Below, piece by piece: positions 24,922 to 34,245 of a DNA stretch of 64,000 nucleotides. How positions within the stretch are numbered: position 1 is the first letter of the stretch; each line of letters begins with the position of its first letter. The DNA lies in assembly GCA_018003015.1 (NCBI GenBank), contig JAGNEZ010000013.1, positions 61,296 through 125,295 of the forward strand, written 5' to 3'. The DNA comes from Phycisphaerae bacterium. Lineage in GTDB: Bacteria; Planctomycetota; Phycisphaerae; UBA1845; PWPN01. Below the pieces are notes generated by a model. It did not search any database. It saw only the letters and a list, made by a program, of their open reading frames with translations, and was not told where the DNA came from. Position numbers and translations under genes: made by a program.

Positions 24922-26052
24922 ATGACCTCAAAGGAACGAGTTGCCCGCGTTCTGGCTCACCAACAGCCCGACCGGGTGCCCATCTATGACAAGTTCTGGT
25001 TCGAAACGGAGACCCGGTTTCGGCGGGAAATTCCTTTGCCACGCGACGGCGACGACGGCACCGGCCAGAGCACGGCCTGGGGCAAATCGCCCGCGGCCGA
25101 GTCATGTACCCTGTGGGAGTACTTCGACATGGACCTTTGCGAGGTGGCCTGGCCGGACTACCGGCTGCGGTTCACGCCCCCGCAGGTCCTCGAAGAGACC
25201 GACGAGTGGATCTCCCAGCGGGACGGCAACTGGGCGGTGCTTCGCTGGTGGAAGCAAAAGATGGGTACGCCGGAGCACATCGAGTTCGGCATCAACACGC
25301 CCGAGAAGTGGGCCGAGGTCAAGCACCTGATGACGGCTGGCAAGCACCGGGTGCGCTGGGACGAGTTCAAGCCGCTCTATCGTCGCGGACGCCAGCAGAA
25401 CCGCTTCCTGCTTTATGCGACCGTCGAGCCGTTCGAGATGATCAAGGACGTGCTCGGCCATGAGATCATGCTTCGCTCGATGATGAGACAGCCGGAGTGG
25501 ATCCACGACATCTTCAGGACCTACACCGAAGTAGCCGTGCAGATGCTGGAGCTCACTGAGGCGGAAGGCATGGTCTGCGACGGGGCCTTTGTGTACGGCG
25601 ATATGGCGTACAACACCGGTCCCTTCATGAGTCCCAAGCACTACCGGGAGTTCCTGTACCCTTACCACAAGAGGATGATGGATGAGTTTCACAGACGGGG
25701 CATGCCAGTGCTGTATCATTCCGATGGCGATCTGCGAATGGTGCTTGATGATCTGATCGGTGCCGGTGTCAACGCGATCAACCCCCTCGAAGTGAAGGCG
25801 AACATGGACCTCCGTTCGCTCGCCCCGAGGTTCGGCGATCGCTTGGGGTTCTGTGGCGGCATTGACGCCCGGATTCTGGCTACGAATGACCTCGACCAGA
25901 TTCGCGACGAGATTCGCGTCAAGATGGGAGCCGCGATGCCCTACCAGGGGTACATCTATCACTCGGACCATTCCGTCCTCCCGGACACCAGCCTTGCGAC
26001 CTACAGGGCCGTGTTGAACGAAGTCAGGAAGGTCGGTGCCTACGCGTCGTGA
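24922..26052 (+). CDS. Uroporphyrinogen-decarboxylase-like protein (UroD superfamily)
   Basis: A 376-residue TIM-barrel protein of the UroD superfamily, which includes UroD and cobamide methyltransferases. It opens M-T-S-K-E-R-V-A-R-V-L-A-H-Q-Q-P-D-R-V-P, the usual start of this subfamily. The segment equivalent to the zinc motif of MtaA-type methyltransferases (H-x-C-G) reads H-S-D-G here, so the thiolate ligand is missing. True haem-pathway UroD activity is unlikely, because such paralogues are typically expanded in planctomycetes and found near sugar genes. In-frame GTG codons at 24913 and 24916 have GAGG in better position and are alternative starts. Confidence 0.85.
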   Translation: MTSKERVARVLAHQQPDRVPIYDKFWFETETRFRREIPLPRDGDDGTGQSTAWGKSPAAESCTLWEYFDMDLCEVAWPDYRLRFTPPQVLEETDEWISQRDGNWAVLRWWKQKMGTPEHIEFGINTPEKWAEVKHLMTAGKHRVRWDEFKPLYRRGRQQNRFLLYATVEPFEMIKDVLGHEIMLRSMMRQPEWIHDIFRTYTEVAVQMLELTEAEGMVCDGAFVYGDMAYNTGPFMSPKHYREFLYPYHKRMMDEFHRRGMPVLYHSDGDLRMVLDDLIGAGVNAINPLEVKANMDLRSLAPRFGDRLGFCGGIDARILATNDLDQIRDEIRVKMGAAMPYQGYIYHSDHSVLPDTSLATYRAVLNEVRKVGAYAS

Positions 26053-26106
26053 GCAAGGCCGCCCCTACAGGTAACAGGCGGATGCAGCACGCTCAGGGAG
26101 CTGTAG

Positions 26107-27162
26107 ATGACTCGCAGAGAGATTGTTGAACGAGCGATCACCTTCCGTGATCCTCCGCGGCTGCCCATGAAGTTCGACGTGGTCGGAGTCAACGACTGCT
26201 ACGACGTCTGGACGCACGATCCGACGGGATGGAACTGGTCGTTCCAGGGCGAACTGGCCGACGAGTGGGGTTGTGTCTGGCAGCGCTCTGAGGTGCAGAA
26301 CACCGGCCTGGTCCGCGGGCATCCGCTCCTGGACCTCGCCAGGCTCAAAGATCACTCGTGGCCCGATCCCGAAGATCCGCGTCGTTATCGCGGTTTTGAG
26401 GAGCAGCTGGCCAGCGCCGACGATCGCTTCGTCATGTTCTGCTTCGGCCAGGGCATTTTCGAGCGTCTGCACATGCTCCACGGCATGTCTGAAACGCTGA
26501 TGGACTTCTACCTCGAGCCGGAGGCGATGCACCAGATGCTTGACCGGATCCTGGAGCATCACATCCGTGTTTTCCGGCAGTGCTGTAAGATCGCCAAGGG
26601 GCGCATGCACGCCGCGGCCATGGCCGATGACTGGGGTCTTCAGGACCGGGCGTTTCTCAAGGTCGAGACGTTTCGCGAGTTCTTCAAGCCGCGCTACAAG
26701 AAGTGGTTCGATGAAATCAGGACGGCCGGGATGCACACCTGGATGCACTCCTGCGGCCGGACGAACGATATTATCGAGGAACTGATTGACGCCGGGCTCG
26801 AGGTCGTGAACCTGCAGCAGCCCAACGTTGTTGGCATCGATGACATCAGCAGACGCTACCAGGGTCGGGTTTGCTTCGAGTCGATCGTGGATACCCAGTC
26901 CACGCTGCCCCGCGGGACGTACGAGGAGATACGTGCTCAAGCTCACCGGCTGCTCGATGCCTGGGGAACGCCCAGGGGCGGCTTCATCGCCAGCGACTAC
27001 AACGACGCCGAGGCCATCGGTGTCACCCTTGACCGCCGCCGGGTGATGTTCGAGGCTTTCGCGGAAAAGGGCGGCTACCCAGACTACAAGGGCATTCTCG
27101 AACGTACTGCCGGGGCGGCTGTTGGCGGCCATTCCTACGGCAGGGACACGATCGAGAAGTAG
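26107..27162 (+). CDS. Uroporphyrinogen-decarboxylase-like protein (UroD superfamily), second copy
   Basis: A 351-residue UroD-superfamily protein, 54 bases after the first copy and clearly in the same operon. It opens M-T-R-R-E-I-V-E-R-A-I-T-F. Unlike its neighbour it keeps W-M-H-S-C-G-R, the H-x-C-G motif that binds zinc in MtaA/MtbA-type methylcobamide methyltransferases. A third ligand could not be assigned. GGGAG lies seven bases before the ATG. The pair may act together, for instance in demethylation or modification of a sugar-derived substrate, which is inference. The convergent downstream gene is a GH127 glycosidase. Confidence 0.85.
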   Translation: MTRREIVERAITFRDPPRLPMKFDVVGVNDCYDVWTHDPTGWNWSFQGELADEWGCVWQRSEVQNTGLVRGHPLLDLARLKDHSWPDPEDPRRYRGFEEQLASADDRFVMFCFGQGIFERLHMLHGMSETLMDFYLEPEAMHQMLDRILEHHIRVFRQCCKIAKGRMHAAAMADDWGLQDRAFLKVETFREFFKPRYKKWFDEIRTAGMHTWMHSCGRTNDIIEELIDAGLEVVNLQQPNVVGIDDISRRYQGRVCFESIVDTQSTLPRGTYEEIRAQAHRLLDAWGTPRGGFIASDYNDAEAIGVTLDRRRVMFEAFAEKGGYPDYKGILERTAGAAVGGHSYGRDTIEK

Positions 27163-27219
27163 TCCCCGGCGGTCATCGTTCCGGCGGAGCTTCCAGTCGT
27201 CGGAGTACCGTGTTCGCGT

Positions 27220-29169
27220 TTACGCTTTGCAGTGTGGGAATGCCGATATCCGCAGCCGGGCGCAGCCCATCGGGATCAGCGTCAGGTTCTCGATGGGCTC
27301 CTGGGTCTTGACCGGGCTCTGAGGTTCCACCCCCACGAGCCCGTTGGCTTCCTGTTTCCAGGTGGGTACCTTGCGGCCCTTGACCTTGATGGTGATAGGC
27401 GCGTGATCGGGCGTGAACGGCTGGGGATGGAGGGGCATGTCGGCTGGGACCACCTCGACCGATTGCGCCGGGTGGGCTGGGTCGACAATCAGGGCGTAGT
27501 TCCACGGTGTCGTCGGGAAGACCTCCCACGACGACCACTTGCCGGCATCGCCGTATCGCACCCACCGCTCGCCGATCCTGAGCGAGTAGGTCAACGGGCC
27601 GCGATCTACGGAGATCGTGTTGTGGTTTTGCTCCCAGCCGCGGATCGCGATTTCCATCGGTAGCTTGAGTTCGACCTTGTCGCCGTCGTTCCAGTTTCGA
27701 TCCAACACCGCCCACTGACCGCTCTTCAGCGGCAGGTCCACGTTCTGGTTGTTGATTCTGATTCGTGCCCCTTCGCACCAGCCGGGAATTCGAACGGTTA
27801 ACGGAAAGGACACCGGCTTGGGCATCGAGAACTGGAATTGCACTTCCTCGCCGAAGGGGTAATCGGTCGTCTCGCGGACGCCGATTTCGGTGCCGTCGCC
27901 GACCTTGACGGCGAGTTCGCTGGGGGCGTAAAAGACTGCCGCCAGGCCGTTTCCGGGCGTGGCCATCCAGAGGTGTTCCAGGAAGTAGGGCCAGCCGAAG
28001 GCCACGTTGTGCTGGCAGCAGCGATGCTGCTCGTAAGGACTGTAGGAACAGGTGTCGCCGTTGTTCTCGACCATTGGTGACTTGTCGGCCCGGTCGCACT
28101 GGACCATGTTGGGAGCGGTCAGGTAGTGAAGTGACATGAAATCCGGTCCCGTCGAGGCCGGGAAGGAGTTGTAGGCCACATCCTCGCAGCGATCGGCCCA
28201 CAGGGTCTTGCCGGTGATTCGAACCAGCATCTCACTGCTGAACATGAACTCGACCATCGAGCAGGTCTCTGCCGCCTGCCGTGGTCCGGTGTATCCCTCG
28301 CGGCAGTTCTCGTCCGCCCCGAACATGCCGCCGGGGACTTGGCCGTAGGCGTCCATGACCTCCTGATAGTTTCTATTAGTAGCTTGCAGATGCGCAGGGT
28401 CGTTGCTTTGCCGGTAATACTGAGCCGGTTCGCGGAAGCACTGGCAGATGTTGACCCCGTGCCAGCTGGCAATGCCGTTGACCCAATCGGAGGTGCGCTC
28501 ATGATTCACGCGAGCCAGCTCGAGCAGCCAGCTCTCGCCGGTCCGGTTGTACAACCAGTAGATGCTGTCGAGGTTGTCGCCACCGCGGATGGACTGCCAC
28601 CATTCGCGACAGGTGTAGCCGAACTTGGCGTAGGAGTAGAGTCTCTCCGGCGGGATGCTCGCCATCCAGCGGAAGTATCGGGTCATGGCGGGCAGGATTC
28701 GCGGATCGCTGGTGGCCTCGTGCCAGGTACGCAGCGCGAAGAGGACGCACATGTTGGACCAGAGGTCGCCGTGCTGGCGGTTGACTTCGGGGCCGAAGTA
28801 GCCGTCCGGGCGCTGGCCGGCGAGAATGGCATTCACCCACCGCCTGGCTTGTTCCACGATGTCCGGGCGGGCGATCGCAAAACCGAGGGATACGAGCCCT
28901 TTGAGCCAGTAGGGCATTTCCTCCCAGGGGTTTTGACCTTCACCCCTGGGGTCAGCCCAGGCGCTGGTGACCAGGTTGCACCATGGGCTGATCTCGGGCA
29001 GGCGGCCGACCATTCCCCGGGCCATCAGGTCGAGTTGGTGACGGAGCCAGCCGTCCGGCCTGATCTGGCCGGCGGGCAGTTTGACCAGGGGGTTGACCCC
29101 GAGTGGGGCCCGGTTGTTGATATAGAAGTCGCTGAGCCCCGAAGAGGGCAGAGTTTCCAGCACTTGCAT
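27220..29169 (-). CDS. GH127-family glycoside hydrolase (beta-L-arabinofuranosidase type, DUF1680)
   Basis: A 649-residue protein of the GH127/DUF1680 family, retaining beta-L-arabinofuranosidases. The zinc-cysteine active site of the characterised family member is recognisable: E301-x-C303 (in A-E-T-C-S-M-V-E-F) and the adjacent pair C384-C385 (R-C-C-Q-H-N), with spacing close to Glu338/Cys340 and Cys417/Cys418 of HypBA1. An alpha/alpha-barrel lies N-terminal (about 30-420) and beta-sandwich domains follow. No signal peptide is visible, so the enzyme may act in the cytoplasm on imported arabinosides. Substrate specificity is inferred from the family. Confidence 0.9.
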   Translation of the reverse strand: MQVLETLPSSGLSDFYINNRAPLGVNPLVKLPAGQIRPDGWLRHQLDLMARGMVGRLPEISPWCNLVTSAWADPRGEGQNPWEEMPYWLKGLVSLGFAIARPDIVEQARRWVNAILAGQRPDGYFGPEVNRQHGDLWSNMCVLFALRTWHEATSDPRILPAMTRYFRWMASIPPERLYSYAKFGYTCREWWQSIRGGDNLDSIYWLYNRTGESWLLELARVNHERTSDWVNGIASWHGVNICQCFREPAQYYRQSNDPAHLQATNRNYQEVMDAYGQVPGGMFGADENCREGYTGPRQAAETCSMVEFMFSSEMLVRITGKTLWADRCEDVAYNSFPASTGPDFMSLHYLTAPNMVQCDRADKSPMVENNGDTCSYSPYEQHRCCQHNVAFGWPYFLEHLWMATPGNGLAAVFYAPSELAVKVGDGTEIGVRETTDYPFGEEVQFQFSMPKPVSFPLTVRIPGWCEGARIRINNQNVDLPLKSGQWAVLDRNWNDGDKVELKLPMEIAIRGWEQNHNTISVDRGPLTYSLRIGERWVRYGDAGKWSSWEVFPTTPWNYALIVDPAHPAQSVEVVPADMPLHPQPFTPDHAPITIKVKGRKVPTWKQEANGLVGVEPQSPVKTQEPIENLTLIPMGCARLRISAFPHCKA

Positions 29170-29359
29170 TCTGGGTCGCTCCAGCCATGGACTCCCGGGC
29201 GACCGGCCAGTTGGCCGGTGGTCGCCTCTCCGAGCCCGGGTTCACTCTGGCTCGATGGGCTGCATTCTACAGTGTGGGTAGGGCGGTTGTGAAGGGAGCG
29301 GATCAGCAGGCTTTGCCTCGGCCTGGCATCCCGCGGCTAGGATCAGCAGGGCATCGAAA

Positions 29360-29394
29360 GGGGCCACGGCTCGGGGACGCTGAACCGTGGCCCC
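29360..29394 (-). terminator. Probable intrinsic terminator of the GAPDH gene
   Basis: A perfect 10-bp inverted repeat (29360-29369 with 29385-29394) with a 15-base loop lies 36 bases after the GAPDH stop. On the minus strand only a short TTTC follows the stem, so the U-tract is weak. It could equally stall transcripts from the other strand. Confidence 0.5.
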
Positions 29395-29430
29395 TTATCG
29401 AATCGGTCTGTGGACCGCCTCGTCGGGCTC

Positions 29431-30450
29431 TTACAGCAGACCGTCCTTCTTGGCCATCAGCTTCAAGAGGTCGATGACGCGGCAGGAGTAGCCCATCTCG
29501 TTGTCGTACCAGGAGATGAGCTTGAAGAAGTTGGAGTTCAGCTCGATGCATGCCGTGGCATCGTAGATGCTCGACAGGGAGCAACCGATGAAATCGCTGC
29601 TGACGACCGGCTCCTCCGTGTAGCCGAGAATGCCCTTCATGCGACCCTCAGAGGCGGCTTTCATGGCCGCGCTGATGTCCTTCAGCGAGGTGGCTTTCTC
29701 GGTGCGAACGGTCAGGTCCACGGCGGAGACGTCTGCGGTCGGAATGCGGAAGGCCATGCCGGTGAGCTTGCCCTTCACCTCGGGAATACAGAGGCTGACG
29801 GCCTTGGCGGCGCCGGTCGATGCCGGGATCGCGTTCTGGCCGGCGCCACGGCCGCCGCGGAGGTCCTTCTTGCTCGGCCCGTCCACCGTCGGTTGAGTTG
29901 CGGTCATGGCATGGATCGTAGTCATGAGACCTTCGGCCACACCAAAGTTGTCCAGGACGACCTTGACGATCGGAGCCAGGCAGTTCGTGGTGCAACTCGC
30001 GTTCGAGACGATGGTGTCCTTGGCCTTGTCGAACTTCTCCTCGTTGACACCCATCACCAAGGTCGAGATGTCTTTGTCCTTGGCGGGCGCCGAAATGAGG
30101 ACCCGCTTGGCCCCGGCGGTCAGGTGCTTGGTCGCACCCGCTCGGTCGGTGAACTTGCCTGTGGACTCGACCACGTAGTCGACCTTGAGATCCTTCCAGG
30201 GAAGCTGGGCGGGATCCAGGATGGAGCAACAAGGGATCTTCTTGCCAGCCACGACGACGTTCTCGCCTTGAGCACTGATATTGACCTTGGCACGCCCATG
30301 GGTTGAGTCATACTTCAACAAGTAGGCCAGGTTTTCAGCAGGTACCACATCGTTGATGCCGACGAACTCGATGTCCTTGTCGGTCAAGGCAGCTCGCATC
30401 ACCAGGCGGCCGATACGGCCGAATCCATTGATTCCAACGCGCAAAGCCAT
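29431..30450 (-). CDS. gap: Glyceraldehyde-3-phosphate dehydrogenase, type I
   Basis: A 339-residue glycolytic GAPDH that oxidises glyceraldehyde 3-phosphate to 1,3-bisphosphoglycerate. The NAD-binding G-I-N-G-F-G-R-I-G is at residues 6-14 and the catalytic cysteine C153 is in S-N-A-S-C-T-T-N-C. The expected H in T-I-H-A-M-T is present. G-I-N-D-V near residue 32 indicates NAD rather than NADP preference. The C-terminal W-Y-D-N-E-M-G-Y-S signature is intact. It stands alone, with its own promoter and terminator candidates, and does not cluster with pgk. Confidence 0.97.
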   Translation of the reverse strand: MALRVGINGFGRIGRLVMRAALTDKDIEFVGINDVVPAENLAYLLKYDSTHGRAKVNISAQGENVVVAGKKIPCCSILDPAQLPWKDLKVDYVVESTGKFTDRAGATKHLTAGAKRVLISAPAKDKDISTLVMGVNEEKFDKAKDTIVSNASCTTNCLAPIVKVVLDNFGVAEGLMTTIHAMTATQPTVDGPSKKDLRGGRGAGQNAIPASTGAAKAVSLCIPEVKGKLTGMAFRIPTADVSAVDLTVRTEKATSLKDISAAMKAASEGRMKGILGYTEEPVVSSDFIGCSLSSIYDATACIELNSNFFKLISWYDNEMGYSCRVIDLLKLMAKKDGLL

Positions 30451-30554
30451 TACATCATCTCCTGCCGGTCACAAACCGGTTGAACCGAGACTCTGAAACA
30501 CACCGCCCGCGTCAGCCGGGCGCCGGCCGTTCCCCGCGGGTTCAACGGGCAAAC

Positions 30555-30583
30555 AGGATAAGAGGGTTGTCGAGCGGGGTCAA
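30555..30583 (-). promoter_or_regulatory. Candidate sigma70-type promoter of the GAPDH gene
   Basis: On the minus strand TTGACC (30578-30583) and TATCCT (30555-30560) are separated by exactly 17 bases and lie about 105 bases before the GAPDH start. The matches to consensus are 5/6 and 4/6. Confidence 0.42.
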
Positions 30584-30690
30584 GGAGGGGGCCTTGCCGA
30601 TGGGTCGAACGGGGAGGGCCACCTTGGGGACGGGCGAGAGGTGAGGGCGGATCGGTGGTGCCCTTGGGCGCCCTGCGGCGTTGGCAGGAT

Positions 30691-31647
30691 TCAGGCGTCC
30701 TGCCACGCCCGGTCAATCGCCCGCTTGCACTTGCGGCAAGCGTCGTAGGGGTCGGGCACCTCCCACTCGTCTACCATGATCCAGCCACGGAAACCTCCTT
30801 GCTTGAGGATGCTCAGCCCCTTGGCGCAGTCGGTTTTGCCATCGCCGCAGGCGAGGTGTTTGGATGTGGCCCCATCTCGAAGCGTGCCGTCGGTGTCGCA
30901 GAAATGGACGTAGCCGATGCTGCTCACCCCCACACGTTGCAGCAATTCCTCTGGTCTGCCGGTGGCCCCGTTCATCTGATCGAAGTGGCTCGGGTCGTAG
31001 ATGCCTTTCAAGGCCGGGTGGTTCGCCCCGTGCAAGATGCGCAGGTAGTGATCGGCCGTATTGAAGACAAACACAGGTTCGATCTCGAAACACACCAGCA
31101 GGCCGAGATCACCGGCGATCTTGCCGGCTTCGCCGAAGGTCCGAGCCAGCAGATCGATGGCCTGATCAAGAGTCTGGCCGCGCAGCCCGCCTCCCGGCCA
31201 CACTCCGAGGCAATCGCAGCCGATGGCCTTGGCCAGTCGGGCACGATCGCGGAACTCGTTCAGCCACGCCTTGCGAGTCGCCTCGCTGGGGTCGAATGCC
31301 CCGTCCGCACCGAGTTGGATCGAGAACAGGCGGAGCCCGTACAGGTCGTACAGCCGTCTGAGAGCGCGGACACGATCAGTCTCATCGGCTGCCGGGTAAC
31401 CGCCGCTCGGCCAGTCGCTGACGAGTTCGACGCCGTCGAATCCACTCCGCGAAGCGAAATCGAGCACTTCCCATATCGGGTAGTTCTTTCCATACTTGCG
31501 GGTGCCGGATTGAAAACCGTTCAATCCGACGGCGGTCTTCCATCTCAACTCAGGGCGTGGGCTTTCACCTTTCAGTGTGAGGGTCGATGCCGCCAAGGAG
31601 GATGCGGCCAGTTTGAGTGCGGTTCTGCGGTTGACGGGCGGAAGCAT
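30691..31647 (-). CDS. Sugar phosphate isomerase/epimerase-like protein with Tat-type signal
   Basis: A 318-residue xylose-isomerase-like TIM barrel (AP endonuclease 2 superfamily). The N-terminus N-R-R-T-A-L-K-L followed by an Ala/Ser-rich stretch looks like a twin-arginine export signal, so it probably acts in the periplasm. Metal-binding acidic/His residues are likely in C-F-E-I-E-P, Y-D-P-S-H-F-D and the late V-D-E-W-E-V. Its substrate is unknown. It lies 51 bases after a second protein of the same superfamily and near a Gfo/Idh/MocA protein, a typical planctomycete sugar-processing trio. All are on the minus strand. Confidence 0.85.
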   Translation of the reverse strand: MLPPVNRRTALKLAASSLAASTLTLKGESPRPELRWKTAVGLNGFQSGTRKYGKNYPIWEVLDFASRSGFDGVELVSDWPSGGYPAADETDRVRALRRLYDLYGLRLFSIQLGADGAFDPSEATRKAWLNEFRDRARLAKAIGCDCLGVWPGGGLRGQTLDQAIDLLARTFGEAGKIAGDLGLLVCFEIEPVFVFNTADHYLRILHGANHPALKGIYDPSHFDQMNGATGRPEELLQRVGVSSIGYVHFCDTDGTLRDGATSKHLACGDGKTDCAKGLSILKQGGFRGWIMVDEWEVPDPYDACRKCKRAIDRAWQDA

Positions 31648-31698
31648 GACCGTGTGTGTCTCCGATATCCGGCCGTGAAACGGCTCTGCCGGGCTTCT

Positions 31699-32667
31699 TC
31701 AGTTGAACGCCTTCCGGAGCATTTCGAGGCTCTTGGGGACGCCGGTGGCGGCATTCTCCTTGCCCTCGAATTCGAGTGAGATGTAACCGTGGTAGCCGAC
31801 CTTTCGGAAGATGCTGGCCACCCGGGCGTAGTCGATATCGAGTGTGTACCATTCGCCGCCGCCGAAGTAGGTCTTGGCCTGAACGAGGACAGCGTGCGGG
31901 GCGATCATTTCCAGTTGCTCATAGGTCTTGTCCAGGAAGTTGCCGGTGTCGGGCAGGAGCTTGAGCCAAGGCGAGCGGACTGCGGTGTAGATCCGCATCA
32001 GCCCGGCGGCGGTCCGGCCGATACCCCAGTGGTTTTCCAGGGCCATGCACACGCCGCATTCTTCGGCCTTGGGAAGGCACGCCCCGATGGCGTCAATCAC
32101 CCACTTGAAGGCTTCGTCCTCGGTATGACCGGGAAGGATCGGTTCGATTCCCTTGTTGGCCATCAGGTCGTCGAAGGACTTGATCGTTCCCCACCGCCCG
32201 GTGTTGAGCCGCATCGTAGGAATGCCCAGCCTGTAGGCAAGCTCGATGCAGTGCCGAGTATGCTCGATCTGCTGCTTGCGGACTGATGGATCGGGGGACA
32301 CAAAACCCTGGTGAATCGAGAAACCCATCAGATCCAGTCCGTTGACGAACGCGCGATGCTTGAGGTCCTGCAAGTAAGTGTTCGATTCGCCGCTCATCTG
32401 ACGATGGAGGATTTCAACGCCGTCGAAGCCCATTTCCGCGGCTCGTTCGATGCAGTCGGCCACTTCGACCTTCTGGTCGGTGAAGTGCCAGAACGAGTAC
32501 GTCGAGACTCCAATCCGCAGGCGGCGGCTCGCAGCACGGCCCCCAGCGGCATCTTGCGCTGCTGCTGACGAGGTCCCGGTCCCCACAGAGAGCAGGCCGG
32601 CTGCCGACGCCGACAAAGTTCCCGCTGCTCGTCCGATGACTTCTCTACGCGTTAATTTCATGGCCAC
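31699..32667 (-). CDS. Sugar phosphate isomerase/epimerase-like protein with Tat signal
   Basis: A 322-residue xylose-isomerase-like TIM barrel with a clear Tat signal (L-T-R-R-E-V-I-G followed by a small hydrophobic core and A-A-A-Q). Landmarks are G-V-S-T-Y-S-F-W, A-A-E-M-G-F-D-G-V-E-I and M-A-L-E-N-H-W, the last supplying a likely metal-ligand glutamate. The final Y-I-S-L-E-F-E-G is typical of this superfamily. The GTG at 32667 has GAGG six bases upstream; ATG 32661 is the alternative. It lies between a Gfo/Idh/MocA gene (59 bases upstream) and a related isomerase gene downstream. Confidence 0.87.
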   Translation of the reverse strand: MAMKLTRREVIGRAAGTLSASAAGLLSVGTGTSSAAAQDAAGGRAASRRLRIGVSTYSFWHFTDQKVEVADCIERAAEMGFDGVEILHRQMSGESNTYLQDLKHRAFVNGLDLMGFSIHQGFVSPDPSVRKQQIEHTRHCIELAYRLGIPTMRLNTGRWGTIKSFDDLMANKGIEPILPGHTEDEAFKWVIDAIGACLPKAEECGVCMALENHWGIGRTAAGLMRIYTAVRSPWLKLLPDTGNFLDKTYEQLEMIAPHAVLVQAKTYFGGGEWYTLDIDYARVASIFRKVGYHGYISLEFEGKENAATGVPKSLEMLRKAFN

Positions 32668-32726
32668 ACTCTACCTCATTGCCTTCGATGCGCGAAGGCC
32701 ATGGTCGACTAGCCGCGGCCAGCCTC

Positions 32727-34037
32727 TCAGGGTTTCCAGCCTTGGCGGTACGGCATATCCAGCAAATCGTTCAATTCCGGCGCGTTGGTGATCTTCATGT
32801 TCGTCGGATCCCACTCGATGCGCTTGCCGGTGCGGACCGGGATATTGCCGAGCAGCACCGCCTCAGTCATCAGGCCGGCTCGCCCGAAATGGCTCATGTA
32901 GTCAAGACCAAGGTCGCCGTTCTTACAGTTACGGATCCACTCCTCGTGATGTCCGGGTGAATCGGGCAGTGTTTTCGGCGGCGGCGTGTATCCCGCAAAG
33001 TCCTTCTCCGGGAGCAGGGAGGGCTGGTAGCGCCCGTTGATGCGCATGCGGCCCTTGTCGCCCACGAAGACCACGCCATTATCTCCCGGCGGTTGACCGT
33101 CGAGCACATCGCCGGTAGGTTTCTGGCCGCCGTCATACCAGAACACGGTGACTGGCCCACGGCCGTCACGGGCCGGGAACTGCCACTTGATTCGACTCCA
33201 GGCCGGGAAACTCTCCTTGTGACGTTCGGATGTCTCGGCCTCGACACTCGTCGGATCGCGCAGCCCCAGGCCCCAGAACATGGTGTTGCAGGAGTGGCAG
33301 GCGATATCACCCAGCGCGCCCGTTCCGAAGTCGAACCAGCCGCGCCAGACGGCAGGCAGGTAGGCGGGGTGATACGGCCGGGCTTGGGCGACACCCAGCC
33401 AGAGGTCCCAATGCAGCGTTTTGGGTACAGGTGGCGTGTCGGTGGGGCGGTCGAGCGCGTTTCGCCAATAGCTGCCTGGCCGGTCGGTCCAGACATGGAC
33501 CTCGCGCACTTCGCCGATCGCCCTCGCGCGCAGCAGTTCCACCGTCCTGCGGGAGCCAGCGAGAGCGTTGCCCCCATTGCCCATCTGGGTCACGACCTTG
33601 TACTTGGCGGTCGCCTGGGCAACCCGCCGGGCCTCCGCCACCGTGTGCGTCAGCGGCTTCTCGCAGTAGACATGCTTGCCGAGTTGCATGGCCGCCAGCG
33701 TCATGATGGCGTGCATATGATCGGGCGTGCTGATGACGACGGCGTCGATCTGCTTGTGCATCCTGTCGAACATCTGCCGGTAATCAGCGAATTTCGGAAC
33801 GTCCGGCATTGCCTTGAAGGCACCGCCCGCGTGAGCCTCGTCCACGTCGCACAGCGCCACGATGTTCTCGCCGCGCATGGCCGTGAAATTGTCCCATCCA
33901 CGGCCGCCGACGCCGATCAGGGCGACGTTGAGCTTGTCGCCACTCGAACCGGCACAAGCCCTCCTGGCTCCGCCCACCGCCCACAGGCCGATTCCCAGCT
34001 GTCCGAGGAAGACCCGCCGCGTGCTCTTGTTTCTCAT
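32727..34037 (-). CDS. Tat-exported Gfo/Idh/MocA family oxidoreductase
   Basis: A 436-residue NAD(P)-dependent oxidoreductase. The N-terminal S-T-R-R-V-F-L-G is a Tat signal. The Rossmann motif is A-L-I-G-V-G-G-R-G near residue 40, and the family E-K-P motif is Y-C-E-K-P-L-T-H. Such proteins in planctomycetes act on exported or lysosome-like sugar derivatives; the exact substrate is unknown. AAGGATC precedes the ATG at 34037; an upstream M-R-R-R-I frame is less likely. First gene of a probable three-gene operon with the two isomerase-like genes. Confidence 0.9.
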   Translation of the reverse strand: MRNKSTRRVFLGQLGIGLWAVGGARRACAGSSGDKLNVALIGVGGRGWDNFTAMRGENIVALCDVDEAHAGGAFKAMPDVPKFADYRQMFDRMHKQIDAVVISTPDHMHAIMTLAAMQLGKHVYCEKPLTHTVAEARRVAQATAKYKVVTQMGNGGNALAGSRRTVELLRARAIGEVREVHVWTDRPGSYWRNALDRPTDTPPVPKTLHWDLWLGVAQARPYHPAYLPAVWRGWFDFGTGALGDIACHSCNTMFWGLGLRDPTSVEAETSERHKESFPAWSRIKWQFPARDGRGPVTVFWYDGGQKPTGDVLDGQPPGDNGVVFVGDKGRMRINGRYQPSLLPEKDFAGYTPPPKTLPDSPGHHEEWIRNCKNGDLGLDYMSHFGRAGLMTEAVLLGNIPVRTGKRIEWDPTNMKITNAPELNDLLDMPYRQGWKP

Positions 34038-34124
34038 GATCCTTCTCCTCATATAGTGCCCATGAGTCTAACGCAGGGGGTGCTGAAAGGAAACGACCCG
34101 CTCTGGAGGCCGTGGGGGTGGATG

Positions 34125-34161
34125 AAAAAAGGAGAGACCTCCGGCGGTCCGGAGGCCTCTC
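34125..34161 (-). terminator. Intrinsic terminator of the hydrogenase-MCP operon
   Basis: On the minus strand a 13-bp stem with one A-C mismatch and a 4-base loop (34132-34161) is followed by C and six T residues (34125-34130 as A on the plus strand). It lies about 85 bases after the chemotaxis gene stop and just before the Gfo/Idh/MocA gene. Confidence 0.85.
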
Positions 34162-34245
34162 TAGGGAATGCTGGAGGTGGTGTTCTGGTACCACCGCGAC
34201 CATACCGGCGTGATGCCGGGCGGCGGTGTTGCAGGTGCTGTCGAA

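Noticed and set aside
25102..27132. Two long minus-strand frames opposite the UroD-like genes
   Set aside because: They mirror the coding frames of the two UroD-like genes, contain no recognisable domain and have no ribosome sites.
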